DNA of 64,000 bases from Valencia hispanica (taxonomy: Eukaryota; Chordata; Actinopteri; Cyprinodontiformes; Valenciidae). Position numbers and translations under genes: made by a program. Shown in pieces: positions 20,524 to 33,722 of the stretch. The stretch is from contig OY747712.1 of NCBI GenBank assembly GCA_963556495.2, positions 51,365,069-51,429,068 on the forward strand, in the 5' to 3' direction. The stretch's first letter is position 1. Every line of letters starts with the position of its first letter. Below the pieces are notes generated by a model. The model saw nothing but the letters and a program-made list of their open reading frames with translations, was not told the DNA's origin and ran no database searches.

Positions 20524-23309
20524 ATGGCACTTTTAAATGTTCGCTCTCTGCTGAATAAAACATTATAATAAATGACCTAATTTTAGATCATAATATACAT
20601 TGTTTATTTTTAACAGAAACATGGCTGAGTACAGATGCCCCCGTTGTTCTTACAGAGGCCTCCCCACCAAATTTTAACTTCACTTATTCCACGAGGAGTT
20701 GCAAAAGGGGAGGCGGAACTGCTTTTAATAGTTCATCAACGCTTTCTGCCAAACCTGTTTTATTTGATAATTTTAGTACTTTTGAATATAATGCAACTGT
20801 TTTTAGCACTCCTCAGATTTTATGTGTCACAGTTTATAGGCCTCCTAAAAAGAGTGCACTTTCTATTCAAGAATTTTCAGAGTTTTTATCAATTTTGTAT
20901 ACCTCCTTTGAAAGGATCATTTTAGCTGGTGATTTTAATCTACACATGGATAACCTTTTAGACCCTTTATCAACAGAATTTTTTTAATATTTTGAATTAT
21001 ATGGATTTTAGTCAGCATGTCATGCAGCCAACTCACAACAGAGGACACACCCTGGACTTGGTCATCACGTGTGTCCTCTGTTGTTGACTTGGCTGTCTCT
21101 GACCATTACTGTGTGTTTTTTAACATCACCAGTTTTATCCAGCAGGAGACCTCTGTGAGAACTGTCAGGAAGTGCCATCTAACCCCTGAAGTGGCTGCAG
21201 GTTTTCTAGAAGTTTTCCAAAAGTTTCCTCCTACTCTCTTACCTGCCCCCTGTGATTTTATCGCCAGTGATTTTAACAGAAGACTTCAGTCTGCTCTTGA
21301 CCTGCTGGCTCCACTTAGAGTGAAATGCTCACATTCAAAACTTGTAGCGCCATGGAGAAATAACAATCTTAAAAAACTAAAGAGGGACTGCAGGGCGGCA
21401 GAGAGAAAATGGAGAAAAAATAAAACCACGATAAACCATTAATTATACACAGAACTTCTCAAATCCTATAATAATGCTGTAAGAAATTCAAGAAATGCTT
21501 ACTTTGCAAAAATCATATCAGACAATAAAAATAATCTAAAATTCTTTTTTCCACTATTGATAAAAATTTTAACTGTACTACTAATGCATTTCAGAAAATC
21601 CCATCAAACAATCTTTGTGAGGAGTTCGCAGACCACTTCAGAGGGAAGGTAGACACCATCAGATGTAATATTTTATCTTCTCAAAGTCACATGGTTTTAG
21701 ACAAATCTGATTGTGTGTCTCTACCAGAGGAAACACTGGACAGTTTTATCCTGGTAGAGGCTGAGACTCTTGATAAAGTTTTCTCCTCAGTGAGGCCCAC
21801 CACATGTGTTTTGGACCCGATTCCCACTTCATTTTTTAAGTCATTTTATGAATCTTTTAGGGATGAGATTTTAACCATGATGAATTGCTCCCTTCAGATG
21901 GGGGGTCTTTCCTGCCGCCTTTAAAGGGGCGGTAGTGAAGCCTCTGCTGAAGAACAGCAATTTAGATTTTAATGATTTTAATAATTTTAGACCGGTATCT
22001 AACTTACAATTTTTAAGCAAGGTTTTAGAAAAGCTTGTTTTAATTCTACTTAATGATTTTTTTAATGAGCACAATGTCCTGGAGAAATTTCAGTCTGGTT
22101 TTAGGGTGAACCACGGCACAGAGACGGCCCTTCTGAAGATTTTAAATGATTTTTAGATTAAATTATGACACTCAGAAGGGGACAGTGTTGGTTCTACTGG
22201 ATCTAAGCGCTGCCTTTGATACAGTAGACCACACTATTCTTTTAACTCGTTTAAAACAGATCGGCCTCTCTGGTGATGTTCACAAATGGTTTACATCCTA
22301 TCTCACAGACAGGACTTTTATGGTAAGTTTAGATACCTGCTCTTCTAGGGTCCACAGGATTACATATGGTGTGCCCCAGGGTTCAACTTTAGGCCCAGTG
22401 CTTTTTAACCTTTATATGCTCCCTCTTGGCAGCGTCGTCAGGAGACATGGAGTTAACTTTCACAGTTATGATGATAATACACAGCTGTACATCTCCATGT
22501 CTCCCGACGACACACGGCCAATGGATCCACTTTTTAACTGCATTTAAGACATCAAATCCTGGATGGCAGAAAACTTTATCCAGCTCAACCAGGACAAAAC
22601 TGACGTTTTAGTCATCGGTCCTGAGGCTCAGAGAGAGAAGCTTTTACCAAAACTATAATCACCGTCTTTTAATCCTTCTTTACAAGTGAAGAACTTGGGC
22701 GTGATTTTTGACTCTGAGCTTACTTTTATCTCTCACAATAAAAATATCACTAAAATAGGTTTTTATCACCTTAAAAACATCGCCAGAGTCCGCCCCATTC
22801 TCTCTCGGGCCAACACGGAGACGCTGATGCATGCTTTTATCACCAGTAGGATTGATTACTGTAATGCCCTGCTTTCTGGTCTTCCCAAAAAAAGTATATC
22901 AGGTTTACAACTCCTACAAAATTCAGCAGCATGTGTCCTGACGAAGACCAGGAGACGGGAACACATTACACCTGTCTTAGAATAACTGCATTGGCTCCCC
23001 GTGTGTCTTAGGATCGATTTTAAGGTTCTTTTAATGGTTTTTAAGTGTCTTAATGGTCTTGGGCCTTCTTATCTATCAGAGCTGCTTTTACCATATGAAC
23101 CTTTGCGGTCTCTGCGCTCCTTTGGCAGCCGTCTACTTGTCATCCCAAAAGTCAGGACACGCACTCATGGTGAGGGGTCTTTCCATTATTATGGCCCTCA
23201 CCTCTGGAACAGGCTGCCTGAGGACCTTAGGGCCACAGAGAACGTTCGTGTATTTAAAAGTAGGCTCAAGACTCAACTTTTTAACCATTTTAGCCTAGCT
23301 TTTAATTAA
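20524..23309 (+). pseudogene. L2-like ORF2: endonuclease and reverse transcriptase, decayed
   Basis: Endonuclease motifs appear in order: LFLTETWLS (about 20610), LAGDFNLHMD (about 20925) and VSDHYCVFF (about 21095). RT follows with [46 protein letters not shown] and C-terminal SLRSFGSRLLVIPKVRT and NRLPEDLRA. Stops or frameshifts occur near 20566, 20985, 21922 and 22155. The catalytic box reads SYDDNTQLY instead of SYADDTQLY, so the second catalytic Asp is Asn. Confidence 0.85.
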
Positions 23310-24018
23310 CTGATTACTATTTACTGCCTGTTATTTGCTTTTCATGCTTTTATTAATCAGTGTTTTACTACTTGGTCTTTTACTTATCTCGTTAATTTAA
23401 TTTATTTATTAATTTACCTACCTATCGATCTATTTATTTATTTATTTGTGTATTTTAAACATGTTAGCCTGTTTTACACGGATAAAAAAAAACATAGACA
23501 CATCGTTCCAGTGTTTCCTCTATGGGAGCCCTCTGCCCTGGGAGCAGTGGTCGGCTGTAGCTGCCTGGGTGCTCTCCAGGGGGTGCTTGGGTGGAGGTCG
23601 CAATCCTGGCCTCCCCTCTTCTGGACGCCCTGGGTCGGTGCCTCGGCTGCTGCTGTTGACCCGCTGCTGCTGGGGCAGATGGCTCCCTTGATGACGTTTC
23701 CTTACCCAACCTGGCACATCTGTACTCGGCCCAGTGTCCATCCTACTTTCTATTTTAATCTCCTTTTAATGTTGCTCTTTAATTTGTCCACTCATGGGGA
23801 TAGGATTGGGGGGAGGGTAGTATAATTGTGTTTAAATTTGTGTGTGTGGGGGGGGATTTTTATTCTGTAAAGCAGCTTGAATTGCATCTTTTGTATGAAA
23901 AGCACTTAATAAATAAAGTTGATTATAAATATTATTATTATTATCTGACATGAATTCACTATTTAAATCAGATCAGACCCAATGAGAGGGAAAATTTCTT
24001 AAGGAAAGCTGTAGGTAG

Positions 24019-24462
24019 TGTAATGGCAAAAAATAGTATCTCAGGGTTTCCATTATAAAGAAGACTTGAGTCCCAGAAGGCGTTTAAGTATTTAATTCCA
24101 ACATGTCTGGCCAGACACGGAGGGGACAGAGTTACTCGTGCATCACCCTAACCAACCTTTCTAACTAACTGCTTAAATAGTATTCAGCAATCATTGTTTA
24201 TCTCTGTGGATGTCTTCTCCAACGTTCACGCCCCGCCTCCAGAGTAACCGCTTCACGCGAGTTATAGCAACGCATAAAGCGGCTCATCCGAAGGCCAGAC
24301 TGTTATCTTACTGCCCCGGCGTCTGTCTCTCTGGTGACCTGACACATATATCTTTCTCATAACATTAAGCTGGAGCAATAACCTTGTAATTTTACCCTAG
24401 ATGTATTCACTAAACAGAGAATATACACTTAATTCCTAATTGCATAACAATTTTCCACCACA
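24019..24462 (-). repeat. LTR (3' LTR in the inferred orientation)
   Basis: The + strand reads TGTAATGGC...CCACCACA, a canonical TG..CA pair. It contains a GC-rich block near 24225-24310. About 98% identical by eye to 40577-41020. Confidence 0.9.
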
Positions 24463-26106
24463 ATTCCCTGCTTTTATTAACTTAAATAATACCATAAATA
24501 TAAAGGGAAAACTCCCTAAAAGGTTGGTAGGTTGATCAAAAAAAAAGACAATGTTCAAAACACAAATTACAATCAGACATGAGACATGCTTGGCCATGGA
24601 ATTAGCTCACAGTGACAAATATTAGATCCTTCCCGATGACTTTGCGGAGACTCCTGTGCATTGAGACCGAAAACCCACAGGGTCTTCTTACACCATTTTC
24701 TTGTGGGCAAAATGTCATCTCAACAGCCCCTCGCCCCAGAGGCGGCCATCCACAGGTCTCGTCATCGGTCAGGATGTTCTAGATAAAACACAGAACAAAG
24801 GAGAAATTATGTAGCATCTTCCAGTACACTTCCGAGGCTATTACATCAACACTAGATGTTGAAATGTATACTCTTCCCTTGCACTGTTTGTTGTCTGTTG
24901 CCGTGAAGTGAGCCTCCGCCAGCATCCAATGACCCGTAGCCACCGATCAGTCCTTCCTCAGAAAGTTGAGTGGTCACCCCTCAGAAGGTCCTTCAGTGAG
25001 AACCTCCCAATGCGACCCTTGGGAGCTGAGCTAATTAGGTATTAGAGCATTTATGTTCAAACATAGGTGAGCCAATTAACAAAAGATGAATAGGATGATT
25101 ATGACGAGTGATCAAGTAGAACCAACACACTCGGAGTATGGTTTCAGATCAACCTGATGCAACTGTGTGCAAAAGCAATTCTAAACAACTCACAACCTGG
25201 TTAATGAGCCAAACCTCATCAACTGAAGCTAGAATACAATTGTCTCCAAATCACTCTGTACTAAATCCATGCCAAGAAAAAGACAACCAACCATTCCAAC
25301 TTGTGAGAGTAAAAAATCCCAAGAATCAACTACTGCCCGCAAGAAGTAAAGAAGGTTTTCAGATCAAATTAAAACTTTGTAAAGTTCCCAGACACAATAT
25401 GTACTACAAGTCTGAACCCAAACCGAAATGGAATATGAAGTCAGACGTCAAGTCCAGGTAGTAAAAAAAACACTCATTAATTTATGTCGGAGTTATGATT
25501 CATAAGAAACCCAATTACCTGCAAGTTACAATTCTCTTCATAATCCCTTAAAAATCTGTTCCAATTACTATCAAATCCAATTCCCCCCTTTTTTTAAGGC
25601 ATCGTCTTGCACATGCCTTAAAAATCAAGAAACAAGGAAACAATAGCTTCAACCGCTTCTCCAGTGTCAAGAAAAGAAACATAGAAGGTTAAAGGTCATG
25701 CATGAGACATAACCTCAGAACCTGTTTATCCTGCTGCTGTTATTTGCTAATCTGTTTCTTACAGTTTATTCTCTGTTAACTCCTTGAAGAAAAAAATACA
25801 TTTATTCTAAATGCACAATTTTAAAACCTGTACAACTGTAAAACATCTCTAATTCAATTTATCTAACTCAGTTGCACATTCAGATTTGAATAACAACTTT
25901 GTCAAGTAACCTTTTTACCTGTACCTGATACTCTTGCTTACTAAAGAAATTTTTCTTCATTGCAGTTTCTGTGTAGGACTTGAGTTATACTTTATACTTT
26001 TCCGAAGTAATTATCTATTTGGCAACTTTTACCACTACTCAGTACTTTAGACTGCTTATATTTTAAAATTAACCCTGTTACCCCTGTCTCATTTAGTCTT
26101 TTATTA
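24463..26106 (-). other. LTR element interior, 3' part, non-coding
   Basis: AT-rich sequence with a purine tract beside the LTR on the reverse strand. The + strand frame 25138-25461 (107 codons) is antisense to the element, has no recognisable domain and looks like chance. Confidence 0.5.
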
Positions 26107-27734
26107 CACTCAACAAAAATATAAACGCAACACCTTTGTTTCTGCTCCCATTTTTCATGATATGGACTTAAAGATCTAAAATTCATTCCAGATACACAAT
26201 ATTACCATTTCTCTCAAACATTGTTCACAAATCAGTCTAAATATGTGATAGTGAGCACTTCTGCTTTGCTGAGATAATCCATCCCACCTCACAGGTGTGC
26301 CACATCAAGATGCTGATCTGACATCATGATTAGTGCACAGGTGTACCTTATACTGCCCACAATAAAAGGCCACCCTGGAATGTGCAGTTTTGTCTCACAG
26401 CAAAATGCCACAGATGCCACAAGCATTGAGGGAGCGTGCAATTGGCATGCTGACAGCAGGAATGTCAACTAGATCTGTTGCTCGTGCATTGAATGTTCAT
26501 TTCTCCACCATAAGCCGTCTCCAAAGGCGTTTCAGAGAATATGGCAGTACATCCAACCGGCCTCACAACCGTAGACCACGTGTAACCACACCAGCCCAGG
26601 ACCTCCACATCCAGCAGGTTTACCTCCAAGATCGTCTTAGACCAGCCACTCAGACAGCTGCTGAAACAATTGGTTTGCATAACCAAACAATTTCTGCACA
26701 AACTGTCAGAAACCGTCTCAGGGAAGCTCAACTGCATGCTCGTCGTCCTCATCAGGGTATTGACCTGACTCCAGCTCGTCGCCGTAACAGACTTGAGTGG
26801 GCAAAAGCTCACATTCGATGGCGTCTGGCACGTTGGAGAGGTGTTCTCTTCACGGATGAATCTCGGTTTACATTGTTCAGGGCAGATGGCAGACAGCGTG
26901 TGTGGCGTCGTGTGGGTGAGCGCTTTGCTGATGTCAATGTTGTGGATCGAGTGGCCCATGGTGGTGGTGGGGTTATGGTATGGGCAGGCATCTGTTATGG
27001 ACGAAGAACACAGGTGCATTTCATTGATGGCATTTTGAATGCACAAAGATACCATGATGAGATCCTGAGGCCCATTGTTGTGCCATACATCCATGAACAT
27101 CACCTCATGTTTCAGCAAGATAATGCACGGCCCCATGTTGCAAGGATCTGTACACAATTCTTGGAAGCTGAAAATGTCCCAGTTCTTGCATGGCCAGCAT
27201 ACTCACCGGACATGTCACCCATTGAGCATGTTTGGGATGTGCTTGACCGGCGTATACGACAGCGTGTACCAGTTCCCACTAATATCCAACAACTTCGCAC
27301 AGCCATTGAAGAGGAGTGGACCAACATTCCACAGGCCACAATTGACAATCTGATAAACTCTATGCGAAGATGTGTTGCACTGCATGATGCAAATGGTGGT
27401 CACACCAGATATTGACCGGTTCTGAGTCCCCAGACCCCCAATAAAGCAAAAAACTGCACATTCCAGGGTGGCCTTTTATTGTGGGCAGTATAAGGTACAC
27501 CTGTGCACTAATCATGATGTCAGATCAGCATCTTGATGTGGCACACCTGTGAGGTGGGATGGATTATCTCAGCAAAGCAGAAGTGCTCACTATCACACAT
27601 TTAGACTGATTTGTGAACAATGTTTGAGAGAAATGGTAATATTGTGTATCTGGAATGAATTTTAGATCTTTAAGTCCATCTCATGAAAAACGGGAGCAGA
27701 AACAAAGGTGTTGCATTTATATTTTTGTTGAGTG
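26107..27734 (+). mobile_element. Complete Tc1-like transposon with ~285-bp inverted repeats
   Basis: The 1,628-bp element is flanked by TA at 26105-26106 and 27735-27736. Its ends CACTCAACAAAAATATAAA and TTTATATTTTTGTTGAGTG are the tips of long inverted repeats, about 26107-26390 and 27450-27734, that match nearly throughout. It carries one intact transposase gene. It is inserted in the interior of the LTR element. Open ORF and near-matching ends point to recent activity. Confidence 0.95.
26405..27415 (+). CDS. Tc1-like transposase (DD34E), intact 336-codon ORF
   Basis: Cut-and-paste DNA transposase acting in the nucleus on the flanking inverted repeats. The N-terminal half has two helix-turn-helix regions: residues ~10-50 with MSTRSVARALNVHFSTISRL and ~60-110 with QTAAETIGLHNQTISAQTVR, joined by an RPHNRRPR hook. 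The catalytic core has Asp in LFTDESRF (~residue 150), Asp in FQQDNARPH (~residue 240) and Glu in SPIEHVWD with exactly 34 residues between the last two. A glycine-rich box, VAHGGGGVMVWAGI, lies between. The first ATG at 26405 is chosen; an upstream TTG extension is not needed. Length is normal for the family and no stop or frameshift is seen. Confidence 0.95.
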   Translation: MPQMPQALRERAIGMLTAGMSTRSVARALNVHFSTISRLQRRFREYGSTSNRPHNRRPRVTTPAQDLHIQQVYLQDRLRPATQTAAETIGLHNQTISAQTVRNRLREAQLHARRPHQGIDLTPARRRNRLEWAKAHIRWRLARWRGVLFTDESRFTLFRADGRQRVWRRVGERFADVNVVDRVAHGGGGVMVWAGICYGRRTQVHFIDGILNAQRYHDEILRPIVVPYIHEHHLMFQQDNARPHVARICTQFLEAENVPVLAWPAYSPDMSPIEHVWDVLDRRIRQRVPVPTNIQQLRTAIEEEWTNIPQATIDNLINSMRRCVALHDANGGHTRY

Positions 27735-30700
27735 TAAAAGGAACACACAACAAACCTCATTAAAAATTAAAGAATGCTACAACTGAATAGAATTTAATGC
27801 GGTTTGATAGTAGGTCTAACATTTATTATACTGACACCCTGTTTTTTTTAATGCGATCTATAGCATATAATGTGCACAGGTGTTAACTGAATATTTTCCA
27901 CATTTGTCCCGTCTTTAGAACAGTGACCGAAATTCTGAATCTATTTTTATCATCATTTGTCTTAATGAAGTAAACTAAATTTTAAAAAATAGGAACCAAG
28001 TTAAACCCCACTGTGTGTAGGTCACACCTGTTGGCTTAAAGATTGCACCAAATACACAACCCTCACATATGCAGCCGAAACAGGTAGCCTAGTGTATCCC
28101 AAATGTGTCATTATTATTTAACATTTTTATTAAACATTACTATCATTAAGGAAAAGTTATTTTTGGTCGAGGTATGGCTAAAGCTTTATTCTTTATCATT
28201 TAATGTTCTAATCCTAACTTTGTTTTATGATTTCTACCTCCTTTGTGTGAATCTAAATTTATTTACAGTCTATGATCTAAATGCTTCTATCTGTCACTTT
28301 GCTGCCGGTACAGCAGAAGTTCCCCTTCTTGGGAAATTAAAAGGATTATTCATCAAGTCAAGCATTACCGTGTTTTAATTTGGAAAGCTCATGTTTGAAA
28401 CAGGAAGTGGTTTTGGGCAAAAAACAAACAGTTTGACTAACCCGGACTCGTTAACATCCAGGAAGCAACTGAAAACTCAAGACTAAACTTTTCGTCAAAA
28501 CAAGTCTTTAAGTTTAAGAAAAGCGCTATTAACGCTTCATCAGTGTCGGGATCTGTGATTGTTTACAACCAGAGATTCGCAGCACATCGGTCGTAAGAAA
28601 GAAGCTTGTGGCTCCATTAGCTGATTAGCAACTAGAGAATCATATTTAACCTGCAACGGACTTTATTTCAGATCATTTTTACAACATTGTAGTTAATAAC
28701 CAGCTGGCTAAGATTAACCTTAAAGTTTTTACCCGCGTTGTTTTCTATTCGTTTTCTGTAAATTACTCAAAAGACTGAAATACTTTCATACTGCTACTCG
28801 GATTTGTATTAACTGGAGTTGGTTTTCAATATATCCGATTCTAACCGTGCGTTTTTCGTGTTATTTCTATTTACTGCTGAGTAGGCTACGTTTATCAAAA
28901 GTATTAGTTAAACATAGAAACCATCGTTCATCTAGTTTAAAGCTGAATTGCATATTTTCTCATAGAATCTTAAAAGAACGTTTTCAAGCTAAGGTTCCCG
29001 GGCCAAACGCGGCCGCCCCTTATCTCATGAACACAGAGTGTTATAGTTTTAGGTCAAACCAGTTTTAATCAGTTACAATGGTTCAAATTTTATATTACCA
29101 TTTAGCTTTGTGCATTATTTCCCCCCGCTGTAACTCACTGAGTACAGCACACCCATTTAATAGGCTATAAAATTAATATGGATTCAGGTTAGAAAATACT
29201 CAAATATTAGATTGATGAGGTAAATGTAATTTCCATCTCTCACATTAATTTGAAGCATTGCTTTGGAACAACCAGCATAATAAATCAAATAGACTAAAGA
29301 ATGTTTATTCATATTTGCACCTTGTAGAAAAATATCATTATTAATGATTGTTGGAAATGTGTTCCAGCAAATATGTTTTCAAAACTGATGTAGGAATTTA
29401 TTCTCTAGTAAATCACTGAGTCACGTTTAGATAATTAATCATTACTATTTTATCACCATTAAAACTATAGCAAGTTTTCAAGATAATATATAATTTATTT
29501 TAACCATTAAATCTGACTCGTATGCACCAATAGATCATAATAATCATCCATCATTCATTATGCTTTAAATTGGAATATTCTCTGTTTTCTTTGATCTATT
29601 TTTATCCAAGATCACTTGATGTTAAGATTGCAGTTTCCTAGATCTGTTGCGTTTAGTTTTTTAGATAGAGTGATGACATACTTATAATCCTGAGATCCCG
29701 AGCAATCCACTGATACTAAATGCATGTCAAATGTATTAAAAAGCCTATTATGGAAATAATATTTAACAAGGATGAGAAAAGATAATGGAGTGTTTCAACG
29801 TCCTTCAGTCAGCATACAGACACATCTCACAACTGGTGACCCAAGACACAGAGAGTATCCTTGAGCTTCTCACATGTTGGTTCAACATAACAATACATAT
29901 CTCAGTTAACACAGAGACTTAACCTTTAACATGATCAATATATTTTTTCCCACATTAAGCCATTCAAATAATCTTTTATAAAAAATTCTACGCAGAAAAA
30001 TTCTCACAACAGGCCTTAAATAATTTAGGCTTTGATAAAAGCCAAGAGAGCTACAACAAAACTAACTGTGAAATCTATAGTTCGGGATTATATTTTTACC
30101 CCTAAACACCAAGTGATTATATTTTATTTGCTTTCTTAATTTGAAAAATGATACGTCACTGTTGACGAACAATTACGTTTCGAGTTGGATTCGCTTACTA
30201 AAAGAAAGTAAAATAATTGGCTAAACAGTGTCCAATATTAGTAATTCAGTATGCTCATTCATTTGGACAAGCAATTAAATTCCAACATTTCATGTTCTCA
30301 TTACGTTTCATTATTTATTACTATTTTAAAGAAAACGGGTCCCCAGAGTGTTTTTGCAGCTACAGGGGATCACACTTCTTAGCCTCCCTTGTGAGGTAAA
30401 ATTCGTCCTTCACAGCTGTGGAGAAATCTAAGCAGTGTTACTGTAAAGGTCCAAGTTACTTTAGTTAATGTTCACAGTTCTAAGATTTATTACTTTCTTA
30501 TAACAAACCCCAAAATACAAGGAAACAATTCAGCCCCAATTGTCCCAGAAAGAAAGGAAAATATGTTTTCACTGTCAGTCAGCTTAGTCAAAATTTAAGT
30601 CAGTCAGGGTATAATTCACAACCTTCTCTAAATGCCCCAATCAACTCTGCTATTTGTTCTAGTCGTAAAATAGGAACGTTTCTGTTTCTAAGTTAGTGCA

Positions 30701-32297
30701 CACAAGCTGCAACAGCTAAGGAAACTTGATCTTGGTGTAATAACAATTCCATTAAATAACTTTCAACCAAAATGAAATAAAATAAAATGTCGGCTCTCCT
30801 GACAGAGAGCATTAGGAGAGAAAAGAAAAAACTTCTTGACCATTTACCAGATAACTGTGTGCAACACAGTCTTTAAGCTCTAATTAGACTAAACTCACCG
30901 GATGACGAATCATCACCTTATCAGAGCCGTAGCAGTTTCGCTGTCTGCTTTACCCCGTCTGTCTAAAACAAACAAATTTGGTTTAGTTGCACATCAACTT
31001 TCCCTTACAAATTACAACACAATAACAAAACAAATTAGATCAACATAAAAAATAGAAAGAATCAGAAATTATGGCCTGCTTCCCTCGAGACCCCTTTCGC
31101 TCTAAGGGTCCTCTGGCAAAAACAAAACAAGATTTACTTTCCTAAGGGAGTGTGTATGTGTGTGTTACATAAGCAGGTGTCACAGAGATAAAATACAGCT
31201 ACATCAGTCGGCAAGCCTTTCTTAATTGCATTTGAGCTGTGTGTATTTTTGTCCTGCCTGAATTTCACTGGGTCATCTGCAGGCTGGCCGGCCCAGGGCC
31301 CCCCCTCCCTCGATCCAGCTAATCGCCATGTTTCAGGGACCACAGCCCCCAAATAACTCATCTCACCTGAGCAAGAGTTTTCCCCTCTGCCCACTGGTCA
31401 GCCCGCATTCAGGCCGGAGTCCAGCCTCTGCCTTTGTTATGGCTGCCAAACCCCTTATTCCAAGGGTGGGGGAGGTACTAGGGCTCCTTGTGGCCGTCCC
31501 CAGGCGCCGCTGGGCCAAAGGCAGGGGTCCCAACCAACCTGAAGAAAAACACAGGACAACTCAGCGAAACTCACCAGCAGTCCTACCATGGAATGTGTAA
31601 CAATAACTGTGTGTGTGTGTGACATTCTGCATTATACCAAGCCATCAAACTAATGATCTTAATGCTCAAACACTCCAGTTCTGGAAGAAGCAAGCAAGAG
31701 TAAATAAAAGAGAAATAAACAAAACCACATAAATGAACCACAAAGAAATTACATCACTTTTAGATTTTCTTTCAGATTATCCAAATTCCTCCCCAGGGCC
31801 CATTAATTCTTTTATTTTTATTTTATTTTTTTCTTTCTGTTGACATATTGGACTGTCTGGAGGTGAAGTGTTGCTAGATTACAGACCCAATTGTCTCCCT
31901 GGGTACCCAGTATTGATGAAGGACGTCTCCCCCATCGCTTTCTAGTTTCCTTGAGTGAAACAAAAGCTTTAAAAAAACCCTCGTTGGAAAATAATCAATT
32001 AATTTAATTAATTGACCACTTGTCCAACTCCCGTGCTCCCAGGTAAAACCCGGAGCAAAAACCCGATACTTTCTTTAACATTGATTTAAATAATTAACCA
32101 TACAATTATATATAAGTATATATATTATATTAAGTAATCAATCAATCAACCGCGTGTAAGTAAATAAACACGTAACCGCTAGCAAATATTTCACCTCCTG
32201 AGAGTGCAAATAAAATTCTGTTATCACTATTTATTTAAAGGACTCAGTCTTACCAGGTTCTGTCTCAGGCGACAGCAGGGCCGACAGAGACGCTTCA
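27735..32297 (-). other. LTR element interior, 5' part, non-coding
   Basis: About 4.5 kb, largely AT-rich. No retroviral protein motif appears in any frame. On the reverse strand good splice donors follow short GC-richer blocks: CTG|GTAAGA near 32256, CTG|GTGAGT near 31557, CAG|GTGAGA near 31369 and CCG|GTGAGT near 30899. This suggests spliced, mostly non-coding transcripts starting in the LTR; that is inference. Bases 29000-30800 show nothing else. Confidence 0.45.
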
Positions 32298-32530
32298 TGA
32301 GCTGAGATGAGCTGCTGCTGAGATCTCGCGAGAGCTGTGCGTAAGTAATTATGGCGGTAAACTGGTAAAACAAACAAACTCGGGTAAAAACAAACCATAA
32401 CATTTGAGCCAAATATAGCAAACGTTTAATAATAATAACCATTATTTTGTATTTCTCCATAAACAAACTGGACGAGGAAACCTTGCACAGCCTGGAAAGC
32501 TACTTGGACGAGTGCTTTGACAACATTGTT

Positions 32531-33312
32531 ATGGGCAAGCCACAGAAATCCACCTCTGCTGTGCCGACAAGCACACCATCACAAAAAGGCACTCGTTCTG
32601 AGGCCAGCACCTCCACAATCTCTCCAGAGAAAAGCTACAGCGATGTCCTGGACTCAATAGATAAAAAGCTAACCAGCCTAGACGCCCGTCTGGGCCTGGT
32701 TGAGGTTCCATAAAGAATTTCAAGCTCTAAGGGAATCTCTAGACTTCACCCAACAACAGGTAGCATCGCTTGCTGCAGAAAACCAAACGCTTAGGGAGAG
32801 TGTAAAGAAACTCACCGAGGGGATGACGCAGCTGTCCGGAAAAAGGAAGAGGATGAAAGAAACTATCTTGGATATACAGGCCAGGGGAATGCGGGACAAT
32901 CTTGTTTTTTCCGGGATCCCAGAACAGGCTGAGGAGGACGCTGAATCCACCGTCCGAGATTTTCTCCAACATCAGTTAAAGCTCCCAAGCGACACGGTAA
33001 AAAACATCACTTTTCACCGCGTCCAGGTAAGAAAGTTAGAAGCCCAACAACAGCCGGCCGCGACCTATTGTTGCTAAATTTGAGCATTACAAGCAAAAAG
33101 AGCAGGTCAGAGGCCAGGGCAGAGAGCTGCGGGGAACGAATTATAGCGTTAACGATCAATATCCGAAGGAAATCCTGGATAGAAGGCGCGTTTTGTTCCC
33201 AATCAGGAAGAAATATATCAGTGAAGGCACCAGAGCTACAGTAGCGGTAGATAAACTGTATGTTAATGGGCAGCTGTTCAGGGACCCCCAGCTTACTCCT
33301 TGGCTTTATTAG
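32531..33312 (+). pseudogene. L1 ORF1 protein (coiled coil + RNA-binding), two frameshifts
   Basis: RNA-binding chaperone of L1 particles. Starts MGKPQKSTSAVP; a Ser/Thr-rich head is followed by a coiled coil, LDSIDKKLTSLDARLGLVE then FTQQQVASLAAENQTLRESV. The RRM-like core has MRDNLVFSGIPEQ and VRDFLQHQLKLPSDTVKN, and the C-terminal part has RPIVAKFEHYKQKEQ and VNGQLFRDPQLTPWLY. A one-base shift near 32710 and another near 33045 break the frame; the last segment is open to TAG at about 33310. Order and length fit fish L1 ORF1. Confidence 0.85.
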
Positions 33313-33722
33313 TCATGTAACACTGGTCAGATAAGAGTTGTTTTATCAGTCAACTATAATCTAATATTAGCACAGCTCTGTAAAGTTGTTTACATTACTC
33401 AATGTGGGCGGGGCCAGGGCTAAGCACTGGGATACTGGCTCTTTTTTCTTTTCTCATCTTCACATGTCTATCACCAAATGTCTTTGTCACTCATTTTTCC
33501 TTCTTTTATCACTCACACACACACAGAATTTTTTCATAACATAACTATTTCTTTCTCTCTCACCCTCACCCTTCACACCTTCACAACTTTCTTCTATTTT
33601 TCTCTTTCTTATATCTCGGCTTTTGGATTTTCAATCAGGCAACCCCAAGCACAAACTAATAATACACCTGTGTTTATCTGTTTCTATGGTGATATGGACT
33701 TTACAACTTTTATCTAGAAACT

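Larger units (their letters stand above)
18905..23943 (+). mobile_element. Near full-length L2-like LINE (ORF1 + ORF2), inactive
   Basis: About 5 kb including a short 5' UTR, ORF1 (19032-20302), ORF2 (20524-23309) and a 3' UTR with ATTATTATT tail (23930-23943). Both ORFs carry frameshifts or stops. The base style, with many TTTTA and GATTTTA runs, is uniform through the unit and unlike its flanks. The exact 5' boundary and target duplication are not clear. Confidence 0.85.

Noticed and set aside
25138..25461. 107-codon forward ORF in the LTR element
   Set aside because: Antisense to the inferred element direction and without any domain; likely chance.
26465..27157. 230-codon reverse-strand ORF
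   Set aside because: Shadow of the intact Tc1 transposase on the other strand.
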